This document shows, in pieces, positions 20,496-31,197 of a stretch of DNA of 64,000 nt. The position numbers and the translations under genes are program-made. The notes under the pieces are model-generated. The model did no database searches. It was not told where the DNA came from and was given only the letters and a program-made list of their open reading frames with translations. Numbering within the stretch: the first letter of the stretch is position 1; each line of letters starts with the position of its first letter. This DNA is from Macrolepiota albuminosa (lineage: Eukaryota > Basidiomycota > Agaricomycetes > Agaricales > Agaricaceae), in NCBI GenBank assembly GCA_027475525.1, contig JAMWFC010000125.1:391723-455722 (forward strand), written 5' to 3'.

Positions 20496-21323
20496 TCACT
20501 GGATGAAGTAACTTTGGTCAGGTGCAATACAATCGCCGCCGTGAGCGTTTTGTGTGGCCTGACAGTTGAAAGCAAGGTTGTCCAGAGTGTCGGCCTATTT
20601 AATACTTGTAGTACGAGGAGTTCCCGACAAGCAAACGAGTACTTACCCAGGTCGTGCGGCAAAAGGTCACGGGTCCAAGGTCTTGATTGACAAAGAAAGA
20701 CAAGCAACTCTGGAATGTCACAGCGACAGTGTTGTTTGTCTGAAATAAAGGTTGTTTCCTACTCAGTGACGGTATTGCTTATTTAAAGGACTCTACGTAC
20801 CCCAGTGCCGACGGAGAACATGGCACCTAGTATCACAATTAACCAGTCACCTCGACGAGGCTGGACATTTGACGTTGTTTCACATACCCGTATTCTGGCT
20901 CTCAAATCGTAGGGCATCAGCGATGATATGGCATTGGTTTGGATCAGGGCCGCCTCCCGCTGGTAAAAAGCAATCTGTATTGCCTAATGCCATCCCTCGG
21001 AGTTCAAGGTAATGATGAGATATAGGAACATTCTTACATGCTGTAGCACATAGATTCGTTTGGCGTGCATCCAGAACTTCGCGTTTCGAAAGCGTTACTT
21101 TAGGACATGTCACAATCTCAAGCTTGACATTGCGATCTTTGCCAATGAAACGTTGTGATTCTGTGACCTGTCCCTCGCAAATAACACCTATTATCCAAAT
21201 TATCAAAATGTAACTCATTCGAGTAGAACACCTCCACCGACCACTTTTGTTCTCCGAAGGCAAGGTTGAAGCCAAAGATAAAGCCGACACACAAGCAAAG
21301 ATGACGAAAATGGAAGAACGCAT
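20496..21323 (-). CDS. Small secreted cysteine-rich protein, five exons, about 199 aa (left-arm copy)
   Basis: Exons: 21323-21038, 20983-20888, 20826-20801, 20739-20647, 20594-20496; introns of 54, 61, 61 and 52 nt begin GTAAGA, GTATGT, GTACGT and GTAAGT and end TTAG, CTAG, TCAG and ATAG. The product starts with a clear signal peptide (MRSSIFVIFACVSALSLAS). After a variable region it reads NLCATACNTDCFLPAGGG, then QCHIIADALRF, SCLSFFVNQDLG, FCRTTW and FNCQATQNAHGGDC, ending at TGA 20496-20498. Eight cysteines of this core suggest four disulfides. I recognise the pattern as a small secreted protein type seen in mushroom-forming fungi, with no enzymatic motif and unknown role. The segment between the signal peptide and residue 75 may contain a further intron. 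The identical copy is 37839-38666. Confidence 0.75.
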
Positions 21324-21440
21324 TGGTGTGGAGGAGTCAGAAAATGTGTTGAAGAAAAGCAGTATTTTGAGCTTTTAACGGCGGGACCAAAGCCTGTTCG
21401 CAAGGCGGCTAGAAGGTTCCGCCAAAGAGCACATGGTAGG

Positions 21441-21736
21441 TAACAGCAGTTGACAAGAATCATAACAGCAGTTGACAAGAATAGACAAGATTCTTGTCAA
21501 CTGCTGTTATCTACCTTAAGATGGTCTCGAAATGCCATACAGAAAAAGGTATGGAATATCCCTCATTATTAGTCTCATGGTTGTCAATCTTTTGGTCAAA
21601 GTTAGGACACAAGAACATTAGATTCTTGTCAACTGCTGTTATCTACCATAAGACGGTCTTGAAATGCCATACAGAAAATTATCAGTCTCGTGGTTGTCAA
21701 TCTTTTGTTCAAAGTTAGGACACAAGAACGTTACAA
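21441..21736. repeat. Repeats upstream of the secreted-protein gene (left arm)
   Basis: The 20-mer taacagcagttgacaagaat occurs at 21441-21460 and 21463-21482, and in reverse at 21490-21509 and 21622-21641, forming a strong hairpin at 21441-21513. The last two head an imperfect tandem pair (21490-21621 and 21622-21736). It lies 118-410 bp before the gene start. Confidence 0.8.
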
Positions 21737-22152
21737 TTCGGTACCAGTCCTGCATAATTGTCCCGGAGGCCAATCGATCTTCAGTGTCATTCGGTAGTAT
21801 GCAGTGGTATGAGGTCACTATTTCCAAGCACAAGGTGTCATCAGCCTCTTCGTAGTAAGATGCTTGACTTGTAGAGTTCTGAAACCTTGACATATGGGAC
21901 AGCCTGCAATACTCAGGCTATCCTCCTGACTGTCCAGAAGGGTTATGATCATCATGTTCCCATCAGCGTAATTGGCACGATCACTGGGGACTGGCATAGT
22001 GTTTGCGTGTCTTTATTCACTGTATGGTCGGATAGCGTGTACATGCTATTACTGCTTGGAAGTGTTTCCATGTGTAATAATTACAATCACATCAAGAACC
22101 TTTGTTCTAGACCTCTATGGGGAATACAAGTTTCATCGTCATATTCGGACAT
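21639..22152 (-). pseudogene. Exon-like sequence upstream of the secreted-protein gene (left-arm copy), unassigned
   Basis: On the minus strand an ATG at 22152 opens MSEYDDETCIPHR before a GT, a further open stretch reads MYTLSDHTVNKDTQTLCQSP, and an 84-residue frame (21893-21639) reads YYEEADDTLCLEIVTSYHC and TIMQDWYRIVTFLCPNFEQK. Composition and CpG content look coding, but I could not join the pieces by convincing introns and recognise no family. It could be a second cassette gene or a decayed one. Confidence 0.3.
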
Positions 22153-22209
22153 TTCGAAGTCCCGAGTGTGTTATAATCTGATATTCCCTCAAGTATGAGA
22201 TGTACGAGA

Positions 22210-22364
22210 GTCTAAAAAACACAGTAAGTATATTCCTCAGTTTCGTACAAGTGACTGAGCTGTTACCTAAGAAACACAGTAAGTATATTCTAGGATAGCA
22301 TTAGTTATGCGTGTGGATGTAGATATTACTTACGCACCCTCAGTCTCTTATAAGTGACTGAGGG
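22210..22364 (-). repeat. Compound inverted repeat, inner end of cassette (left arm)
   Basis: Ends with the hairpin CCCTCAGTCTCTTATAAGTG followed by ACTGAGGG (22337-22364) and contains aaacacagtaagtatattc twice (22216, 22271). Inverse partner of 19733-19905. Confidence 0.7.
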
Positions 22365-22369
22365 TTTTT

Positions 22370-23811
22370 TCTATGTCGAATCTAAATTTATATGTTCATG
22401 AGACTATGGTGTCATTGTTCGTTACGCGTGTGATATGGTATGAATGGGTGGCCACTAGTGTGATATATGTGAAGGGCTGATTCGAGGCGGTTATGATGTC
22501 GTGGTTGATGGTGTCCTGATTATTGGCATGCTAACAGAGTGTCGTACAGGGCAAGTCACAACCTTTCTAACATCTTCATTTCTGGGTTTCTAGAACTTTT
22601 CTGTAGATTTTTTCCAAAACTTTTTTTTCCAAGGAAACCAAAAGGATACATTGATTACTGAAATGTTTCACTTTTGGGGGGGATTGGGTACGAAATTGTG
22701 TGTATCTTTTTGCGCTGACCATAAAAAAAAAGTGTTGTGACAATCTATATGTCGTTTTCTCTCTTTCTGAAAGTTAGAGTTCAAAGCTAAAGGCCAAGAA
22801 CCCAAGAGTGCTGCCACGCGAAGTCGTGAAGCTGTCAAATGTGGAACAACGATCTCCCATTGCCTCAGGTAAATTCCGAACTTCGGGTTGATTCCACGTA
22901 TGGAGGAGCTGACAGACACATCGAGTTCAGATATAGAGCCTTAAAAAAGCCTGGAATTATCAATTTAAATGACCTTGTGCCATGTTCCCAAACCATGTTG
23001 AAGGAAACTTCGGATGATGAACTAACTATCTTTCATTATTCTGACGTATGTTTCATAAATATATATGTATTATATACATTGACATCTGAAATTCGAATCA
23101 TCTTTTGATTTTGAACTTTAAATGAATCAAGAAAAACATCATCAAGGCCAAGAAACAAAATGGAAGGCAAGAAATTGCAGCTTGATACTGAGTAAACCAA
23201 CTAAGGTTCCGTGCACAGCTGAGCGATGCTAAAACTAGACTGTATTTGGGCAGCCTATTCTTGCATCATTTTTCAAAGTAGACTGTTTTAAATTTAGCAT
23301 CTGATCATGAGAATTGATAGACAGGTCATGCAGGTTCTTCCAAGCAGCCTCAGTCAATGTCATCCACAGTGTATTGGACCACAGGTAATCCTTTGCTGAA
23401 ATATCATAATTGTTTTATTTACAGCCTAGTAGCATGTCAAAATTCCAATTATGAACACAGGATCAATAGAAAGGGCTTGATCGTCAGAGCTTTCACTCAT
23501 TGGAAAGCTTCTTGATACTGTACAAAACCATTCTGTCATGATTCCCTGACATTGCACACCATAAGTGTGCCAAGACTATTTTACATTTCACACATATCAC
23601 ATACATCCTTGTTATATCTGAACAAAGGAAACACTTAGATACATATAACAATGGCTGATGCAATCCTTGACAAAATCAATCATGCATTCAAAGCAGGTAA
23701 CATCATGAAGAAGTTGTTCATATCACCTTGTATTTTTGTTGTTGACAGAACTCTATCAGCTTCTCGAGCTTCTTGCACAGCCACACCATGCAAATTTCAA
23801 ACAGGGGATCA
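22370..23811. other. Left arm between cassette and decayed frame; one open stretch only
   Basis: The plus-strand frame 22839-23047 (RVDSTYGGADRHIEFRYRAL...) ends before a GTATGT and could be a lone exon, but no partners or family were identified. CpG is common up to about 23.1 kb and then becomes rare. The rest looks non-coding. Confidence 0.3.
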
Positions 23812-25065
23812 ATGAGTGATCCCATACCTGCAGTGTCCACTGATGGTGGGCAGAATGCCCACGACATACGAGGAGACCCAGCAGACATGCAGGACACGTC
23901 AGTGTCCAATGTGGGTCAGTCAAGACCTGAGGCTTGAGACTGAGGTCAGAGCACCAACCTGCCTGGGAATGAGAGCAAGGCCCGGAGAGCTGAGAGCTCA
24001 TAACAGGATGGCCAGCCACAGCCACAGGACAAGATGCCAGGGGGATTAACTCCCCCAGTTATGCAGCTGCCAGGAGGACTGCGACGGTCCAGCCGGCTAG
24101 CCTCCAAAGGGCCCTTTGATAAAGGCCGGCAGTCAACAGGCACCCAGGATGCCTCAAGAGACACCAAGTCATTGGTACAGACTGGGGGACCTATTCTCCT
24201 GAGCCAGAGTAGTGGGGCCAGGCAGGCCACAGCAGGCTCAATGCCCACCAGGATAGCGGAAGCCTGCATAGAAGAGGTACCAGAGGAGGCTGCAATTCCT
24301 GAAGTAGCCTGTGTGGAAGATTGCTTCCCATGCACACCAGCAGTGGAGAAAGTCCTGGAGGTTGCAGAGCTTCTGGAGGAGGTGATTGAGTTGTTTAGCA
24401 ATGACGACACCAGAGCAGAGGAGCAGCAGTTGAAAACTGCGTACACTATGCGCTTGCAGATGTTCTGGGATCTACACCCAGAGGTGATAAAATACACTAC
24501 TCAGACATGACTTGAGTGTTATGCTTCAGTGCATATAGTAGCACTTAGGCAACAAGGGCACGAAGTACCCAATGTATTCAGTACTAAATATACTGATTTA
24601 ATAGTGAGAGTTCTTACTATGGAACTCCAGATGTATTTGCAGTGGAAGGCTGCAAGGCAATCAGGGGTGTCAACCCCCTGGAGCCACATGTCCAAGGAAT
24701 GCTCAGCATGTCATAATCAAGACGTTGGAGTCAAGCTAGTGGAAGCACTAGCATGGGTGCAGGAAGTGCCTGAAGTAAAACCGGTGAGTACCTTCTATAC
24801 TCCAGCAGGACAAGAGTGGCATGAGGAGCCCCCACACATGCGTAACTGAGACCTTAGAACAGAGATGTCAGGCCCGAATGGACACAATAGTACCACATTT
24901 AAGGTTGAGAGCAAGGCATCTGTGATGCCATGTGTGCCAATGGCAGACATGTTGAGCAAGATGAATAAATCAATACAAATCAAATACCAACACCTGCATA
25001 AGAAACTGCTACTTCATATAAGCTCTACACACACCAGACCAGCAAGTCTGGACATAGAAAGGTGA
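23812..25065 (+). pseudogene. Decayed long frame, possibly Gag-like, with RRSSRLAS motif (left-arm copy)
   Basis: One frame runs from ATG 23812 (MSDPIPAVSTDGGQNAHD) to about 25063, broken by TGA at two sites near 23937 and 23943, TAA near 24000, and TGA at 24508 and 24847. It includes LPGGLRRSSRLASKGPFD, an acidic helical stretch (VEKVLEVAELLEEVIELFSN), RLQMFWDLHPEVIKY and a CSACHNQD motif. The RRSSRLA motif is common in retroelement polyproteins, and the terminal stops fit CGA-to-TGA or CAA-to-TAA decay. No catalytic domain is present, so assignment to a retroelement gag is tentative. Mirror copy 34097-35350. Confidence 0.4.
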
Positions 25066-25893
25066 ACAAGTGGAAAGATCCAGATACTAAGAAAAATGTA
25101 GCCAGAACAGTGTAAGAAGTAAGGGATACCAATAGGCAAGCCAAAATGTTAATTTGAATTAGCCTTGTTCAATCTCATAGTAATAATAGAGTAATACATA
25201 GGTAATACAAATAGGCAAACCAATTAGTCAGTTTGAATTAGCCTGTTTCATATCTAAAAGATGATAGAAACAAAGTAACCACTCAGTATTCAGGGAACAG
25301 ACAATTTATAAGCCAAAATAAAATAAAATGATATAACAGAATAAGCAATATATTGATGCAGAAATGCACATGCTTCAAAATAAAAGAAAAAGAACATAGT
25401 CTCATTGGATGGAAGAATCTATGAAAAAGAAGTTGCCTAAGAAACAGTTAGAGGTTTTGCAGACAGGAAGATCCAATAAATTGAGTTGGTCTTATCATTT
25501 CCAAATATGTTGAATAGAAGAGATAAAATATATCTGAATTGCTAAGAAGCCAGACAGACAGTTGACCCATAAATGATGCCTGTATTAGACCAATGCAAGG
25601 TAATATGAGAATAAGAAGCCATACAGATAGTTGACCAGATATCCTGTAGCCTATCTTATCATTGCATATACATATACAAAATGAACAACAAATACAACAA
25701 AAGCAATGCAAATGCATACTGAATGAAGTATTTTAGAATTATAAAAAAATATTTAAACAGACATTAATATAGGAAGTACCTTGGAATGACATGTTGAGTA
25801 TGACAAGCATTGAAGAAAAGCACGACTTCATGACATCTTGCAGGTGAAATGAAAATATAGATGTATCATGTTTACATATGGATTTAATGTCTT

Positions 25894-26507
25894 GTGAAGA
25901 ACTCAGAATGGAAAAGTACGGTAGTTGTATGGCAGTATAAAAGCTCAAAAATATGGAGACTACTACTAGTAGATGAGAATGGCAAGATGATGAACAGAGA
26001 AGCAACATTCACAGTGTATGGTGCAATATCAGACATAGATTTGCCTCTGTTTAAGGTAGGAGGATCTATAAAGTGAGCATTCAATGATGCTACATATATT
26101 GAAGATGGCTGATAGGTATATAGTAAATTTAACAGAAAGTGTAAATACCTCACAGTCAATAGAACTGGATGGTCTTGGCACACAGCAGTTTGATGATACC
26201 ATTGCTGCAGTAAAAACAGTATACAAAGCATTTGACCAGGAGTTCAAAGAAGGCAAACTGAAAGAATGGTCAGAAGAAATGTCAGATGAAGGAAACAAGA
26301 TACTTGTTTACACTTGCAAAGAACTTGAACAAAAGAGAAGTTCACATTCTATTCAAAAAGGATACTGACCCCAATAGATTGCTTGAAAAAATTGCACAAG
26401 GAAGATTCAAGAGGACATCAGACAATTTCATCAAGTATGCACAAGCAAGAATAACACTGGACAGAGACAAAACATCAAAATATATAGACAACAACTATAA
26501 AACATAG
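25894..26507 (+). pseudogene. Frameshifted coding relic of unknown family (left-arm copy)
   Basis: Three overlapping short frames in succession (25894-26076, 26084-26368, 26286-26507) read as pieces of one protein: STVVVWQYKSSKIWRLLLV, then TQQFDDTIAAVKTVYKAFD, then KKDTDPNRLLEKIAQGRFKR. They need at least two frame changes. The sequence is Lys-rich and helical with no recognised motif. Mirror copy 32655-33268. Confidence 0.35.
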
Positions 26508-26819
26508 ATGCTCACACAAATCAAAGATTCAAGAGGATCAAACTACAGACCTTCTGAATCAGCAATATAGTTGTGGCCCAGGTATCTTTTGCAGTCGTTC
26601 TATTGAAGGGAGAGAAGTAAAAGATGTTAACAGTTTTAAAATCAATAATGCTGCTGGACAAAACATTTGCACTAGTGAGCAGCCATATAAACAATAAATA
26701 TATTATTCTTACTCTGACAATTACTAAGAAGAGAAAGAGGCAACTACTCAAATGCAAAGACTACGAGCCAGTGAAAAGAAAGCTCCAAACATATAAAGAC
26801 AATGGAGAAACCCAATAGA

Positions 26820-27964
26820 GAGCTGGCAAGGTGGTTAGTATCAGCAATTTCAAGAAATAAATGTTGAATTACATGAACATTGATGAATGATATCTTATGA
26901 TGGCTTTGATACTACCTCTTAAGTCATTTTTACTTAATGTGATCCATTATATTTTTACTGAATTATTATATTTCTCACATTAGATCAATTGGTTGTCTCT
27001 GAATTGTTCCACAAGCTTTTATTGCTGTTCTCTCATTGCCTTCCTATATTACTCCAAGTACTGAGCATCCACATATATTACCATTTATAGTACCTAGCAT
27101 CCAATAATGTATATATTTTTTTGTTCTCCCTTAATGCTTGATCAATGAATTATATAAGTATAATATCTTTATAAACCACGGACCAAGAAAGATTGAATCT
27201 GACATTGACAAATAAATACTTATATTGCCTCAAATAATATGTGAAGGTAAAAACAATATTACACAACATTTTAGAATCAATTAGATGTTTTTGCACTTGA
27301 AAGAATGTAATAATACAGAATTCAGTATATACAGGTAGCAATCAATATGATGTTATGGAGCTTGTGGCTGTGCAGCAGTTGTTTACTCAAACAATGCACA
27401 GCCACAATAACACAATTAGAATAAATAATTAAATATAGCCATACATCTACAATGCTATTTACTTCTACTATATGGTAGCTAAGGACATATCGGGTAGAAA
27501 ACACCTTGGTAAACCCACAGCTGAATAGTATATGCATAACTCAAAGAATGCAAGTAGGGTAGTATCAAAAACCTAGTGAAGAAAACTTGCCACCACTGCA
27601 AGCGAAATCCACTATTTACATAAAGGAAGAATTTAAAGGATAAAGCTATTATGATAGAAAGGGCTTGTTAGAATGCAACTAAGCCAGCAATTAAGTATTG
27701 GACCCGACTCCTGGTAGCTATATATCATTTGAATACATGATTGATATATAGCCATTATATGCATCAAATTACATGCTATTACTATATTATAAATAAATAA
27801 TTAAATATATAATATAATAATCTATGTTTATAATTCTAGTGGCTGTGCAATGGTTGCATATTCAAATGGTACACAGCCACAACAATAGAATCAAATAACT
27901 AATATATTGTATATTTATTTATTTATTTATAGACAAGTGAATATTTCTGAGGAGGCCAATATCC
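26820..27964. other. AT-rich inner part of left arm with GTGGCTGTGCA hairpins
   Basis: No coding sequence. Two hairpins with GTGGCTGTGCA stems stand out: 27364-27405 (perfect 11-bp stem) and 27839-27880. The second is shared with the dispersed copy at 51732. TTTA microsatellite at 27911-27931. Confidence 0.55.
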
Positions 27965-28629
27965 AATTGTAGTACACTATCTACAAAGTTCAACCATATA
28001 TAGTATGACATATACAATGTATAAAATTTAGGTTTGCAAGCAAGAAATTATAATATGGGCCTCCTCCCAACCTCCTCCCAACCTCAGGTCCATCCTCTGT
28101 CTCTTCCATGATCATTGTTGCTGCCACTGTTGCTTCATTTGTTGCTGCTGTTGCCATTGCCACTCTGCCCATCATTGCTGCCATCATTGCTGCTTCACCT
28201 GCCTCTGCTGTCACCAGTGCTTCTTCTAAAGTCAATACCACCATTGCTATTATTTCTCCCATATTAGCATGGGCTGGCCAGCATCTGCTGCCACTTCCAT
28301 CCAAGTATCTGGTATCACTGCATTTCTGCATTGGTGCACCGCCAATCAACCTCCCAACTGATGAATTCCGTGCATAAGCTCTGATGGAATATGCTGGGGC
28401 AGCCCTTGCTGGATGAGGGCAAGCACCAAGGAATTTCCATCCAACAACAGTTGGTACTTGCACATTTCTCCTGGATGTGAAGATGTATCAGGTATATAGT
28501 ATGGAATATAGGGTCACTTACACATAACATCTTCCTGGGTCAATGCCAACACATTCAACAGCCAGTTCCTCCTCTATAAAATATGTAGCTGTGCTGCCTC
28601 CACTTTTTGTATTGCCTGTCATACCTCCT

Positions 28630-29220
28630 CTATCTCTGATGCCCCATGTGCTGCATTGTCTAATACTTGATTCTTGATATGCTCCACTCACACCTGCAAA
28701 CCAGCCAACTTGTCTTCAATAGCTATGTATGCTACTAAAGTGGCATCTCTCTCTCCAAATGCTCTGTTCCTGTCACAAATTGCCATGTTCTGCTCTTTCT
28801 ACATGGCCTCCTGAGTATGCCATTCCTGCAAAAGATCCTCTTGTATGTACTGCAACTGTAAGGTTATCTGGTGCTTGGATGCCAGAGCCTCCTGCAAATG
28901 CTGGTGCATCTCCTCATCAATGGATGGTTGGGCAGGTATCAGGGAGATTTCATGGATATCTGATATGTCCAAGCTTGGGGACCTCTGCACATGCTTGTAC
29001 CCTACTATTTCCACTGACTGGTCAAAGCTTGGTGCTTCTCCTTGTCCTGCTGTAGAGACAACATGTCTACACTTCCTTCTTGCAATGAACCCTGAGCCTG
29101 TGCCTCAACTGACCCCACAGCCTTTGATGAACCCTCAGACCATGCCTCACTTGACTCCATGCCCTTCAACCTGGACACACTACCTGCACTTGATGACTTT
29201 GTATTCACATGTCCACACAT
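28630..29220 (-). pseudogene. Coiled-coil coding relic in spacer
   Basis: The minus strand reads SPSLDISDIHEISLIPAQPSID, then HQITLQLQYIQEDLLQEWHT and RNRAFGERDATLVAYIAIED, with several in-frame stops. The related frame on the plus strand at 55440-55760 keeps the same order (SLDILDIHVI, HQITLQLQYTQE, DRDRAFGDRDAALVA), so this was a real protein of a repeat family: Gln/Leu-rich and coiled-coil-like. Function unknown. Confidence 0.45.
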
Positions 29221-29700
29221 GCAATTGAATAATATCTACTCCAAATTTGTTGCTTCCCAGAAGTATGGCTCTGGTGATGCTCAACACTTTCTCTTATCCA
29301 TGCCAAGTCATTGGTGCTTCCTTTATCAATGCAGGTGAAGCTCTGCACTTCCTCTTATCTTGCTATGTAGTCAACACCTTTGCCTTCCTTTCTCTTGATG
29401 AACTCCCAGCTAGTGCCTTACCCAACTCCTCAGCCCTCGATCTGGACACACTAGCCAACTGGCTCAGCACCCAGGTCATGTCCCACCCCTGTTCTTTGCT
29501 CATGCAAGATGCTCTCTATGTCTGAGCCATGGAGCATCACTTGTGCCAGGCTCAACAGAAAACACAAACAGAGTTATCTCTATAAGACTTTGCCATCAGC
29601 ACCTTGAACTCACATGGCTCACCTTGACGTGAGTGTAACAAGCACTGATGATGGTTAGGATGCACAACCAGGCCAGGAAAATACTCACACGACCTTTGTT

Positions 29701-29970
29701 CTACCACTTGAGGGTGGGAGGGCCACAGTGCCAGTTTTGGGCCATGGCAAATTGCTCCAGTGTCACTTTAGCTTGAGGAATCTGCTTTGCTGCTGGGACT
29801 AGCCATATCTGACTGGGACTGAGAACAGGCTGTTCAGTACGCATTAACAAGCTTGCAGCAGATGCTGATTGGACTAAGCTGCTTGGGCCAGCCATCTGCA
29901 TGCTCCTCTTTGGTGCCAATGGGTTGGATGTCAGTGTTGATAAACTTGACTCTATAAATTGGCTTGCCAT
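29701..29970 (-). pseudogene. Second coding relic of the spacer repeat family
   Basis: The minus strand reads SSLSTLTSNPLAPKRSMQMA and TEQPVLSPSQIWLVPAAKQI. The diverged copy near 54450-54700 has the same pattern (SSLLTLISGPLASGRSMQMA, PVLSPGQIWVVLAAKQI). Conservation of the protein more than the DNA indicates past coding. No known domain. Confidence 0.4.
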
Positions 29971-29979
29971 CTCTGGGTG

Positions 29980-31197
29980 GGCATGCCAGGTAAGTATGCA
30001 GACATGCCAAGGAAACTACTTATGCTGCTAGAAAAGGTCTGCTATCTGCTGCTCATCCAGACAGTGCTTGTATATTTCTTAGTGCTCCTTATAGCATAGC
30101 TATGAAGCAGTAGAGTTATCACCAGGTGGAGGGGGCATAGGTGAACAGTTAGAGATAGAGTGGCACAACATGGTCAAAGAAGGAAGGATAGTCAAAATGT
30201 TTTCCTTATCTACCCTTTCATTATGATGGAATCAAGCTTCTACTTTTATTACCGCTATAAAGACATAGCCACCACTACATTGCTTAGATATAAATAAAAA
30301 TAAACCCTAAGTGTTGTATATAATTAACAATAAGAATATTGTGTCCATACAAATAGTTTTGAGTCCTCTACAAAGTTTATATATTTTTAACTAATATTTT
30401 TAAATGTATTTTTGTTATTTATTGTTTCATGAGTTGGAAATGGCACATGCACTGCTTATACAAGATAAAAATGATAAAAATAAATATAAAAAATAGATGG
30501 AAATGTTATTACTCACTAGACTTCTTGCTAGCTGTGTAAGACCTACGCAGTATGTCGTTTCAAAGCCCATACCTCAAATGATACAATAGATTACCAATCA
30601 CATACAAGGTCAATCCTACAATGCTTGGCATTCAGCAGATCTACATGGAATGTGATCGCCAAATAGACTCAGCTGCTTAGCATGCACCTACACGCCAACA
30701 TTACTATGCATTTCCTAATGTTTGGACCCCTCAGTTTGATGTAACAGAGATTGTCACTCATTAGTAAGATGCTATTTCACTATTCAATTGGACCATAAAT
30801 GATTGAGATATCTGAGATTCTACAGAATACCATTCCAGCATCAACAAGGATTCCATAATCTGTTCTGCCAATTATTTGCAAGCGTGACCTTTGGATTCAC
30901 TATCCTCAACAACAAGACACAGCTGCCTTAAACTATATTTTGTCTGAATGAGGGGGGTTAATACAAATATCAGATGAGTCATAGTATTGGATTATGATAT
31001 GATTGTTTATTTACTGACACGTCTTAAATTAGTGTTGTGGCTTGCTGGCTATATAAAATCAAAAGGGCACCTTAGGGCTTGTATGTATCCTCATATCTGT
31101 GTGTGATGGCATTTCTGTGTGAGTATGTTATTGCTATCCAAAGCTAGTACATTGTTTTGACCTCAGATATGCAGCTATATGGGTAAAGAGATGCCTA
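29980..31197. other. Non-coding remainder of spacer
   Basis: AT-rich, without frames or RNA genes that I can support. The last 250 bases match the repeat copy at about 51.85-52.05 kb. Confidence 0.45.

Larger units (their letters stand above)
19733..22364. mobile_element. Putative non-autonomous DNA transposon cassette carrying a secreted-protein gene (left arm)
   Basis: The two ends are imperfect inverted repeats of about 155-173 bp with the same modular order: a CCCTCAGT...ACTGAGGG hairpin, a spacer, a GAACGTACTTATAAACTGT-type unit, a second CAGT hairpin, and the unit again. Left end is 19733-19905, right end 22210-22364. Hairpins opening CCCTCAGTC.CTTATAAG resemble mariner/Stowaway-type terminal repeats, but no transposase is inside and no target duplication was found. 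The interior holds the secreted-protein gene and exon-like sequence upstream of it, and is rich in CpG, unlike the DNA further in. Transposon status is an inference from the ends. Confidence 0.45.
16218..27964 (+). repeat. Left arm of giant inverted repeat (11,747 bp)
   Basis: Every base pairs with 59162 minus its position in the right arm (31198-42944). All open frames compared between arms are identical and share the constant 59162, so there are no indels. Pairing fails at 16217/42945 on the outside and at 27965/31197 on the inside. Contents from outside in: AT-rich DNA, a GC-richer block, microsatellites, a 2.6-kb cassette with a secreted-protein gene, and decayed repeat frames. Confidence 0.97.
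27965..31197. repeat. Palindrome spacer, a dispersed repeat-family copy (3,233 bp)
   Basis: Not palindromic. Its reverse complement is similar over long stretches to 51.7-55.7 kb. At the right inner junction (31198) the similarity carries on into the arm; at the left inner junction (27964) it does not. CpG is almost absent. Confidence 0.75.

Noticed and set aside
28108..28377. Plus-strand Ala/Ile/Val-rich frame in the spacer resembling a membrane protein
   Set aside because: It is generated by a degenerate ttgctgcc triplet-type repeat and is not conserved in the repeat copy at 51.7-55.7 kb.
30120..30320. Possible tRNA or other structured RNA in AT-rich intervals
   Set aside because: No TTCGA-type T-loop with matching acceptor and D-arm could be found there or elsewhere in the window.
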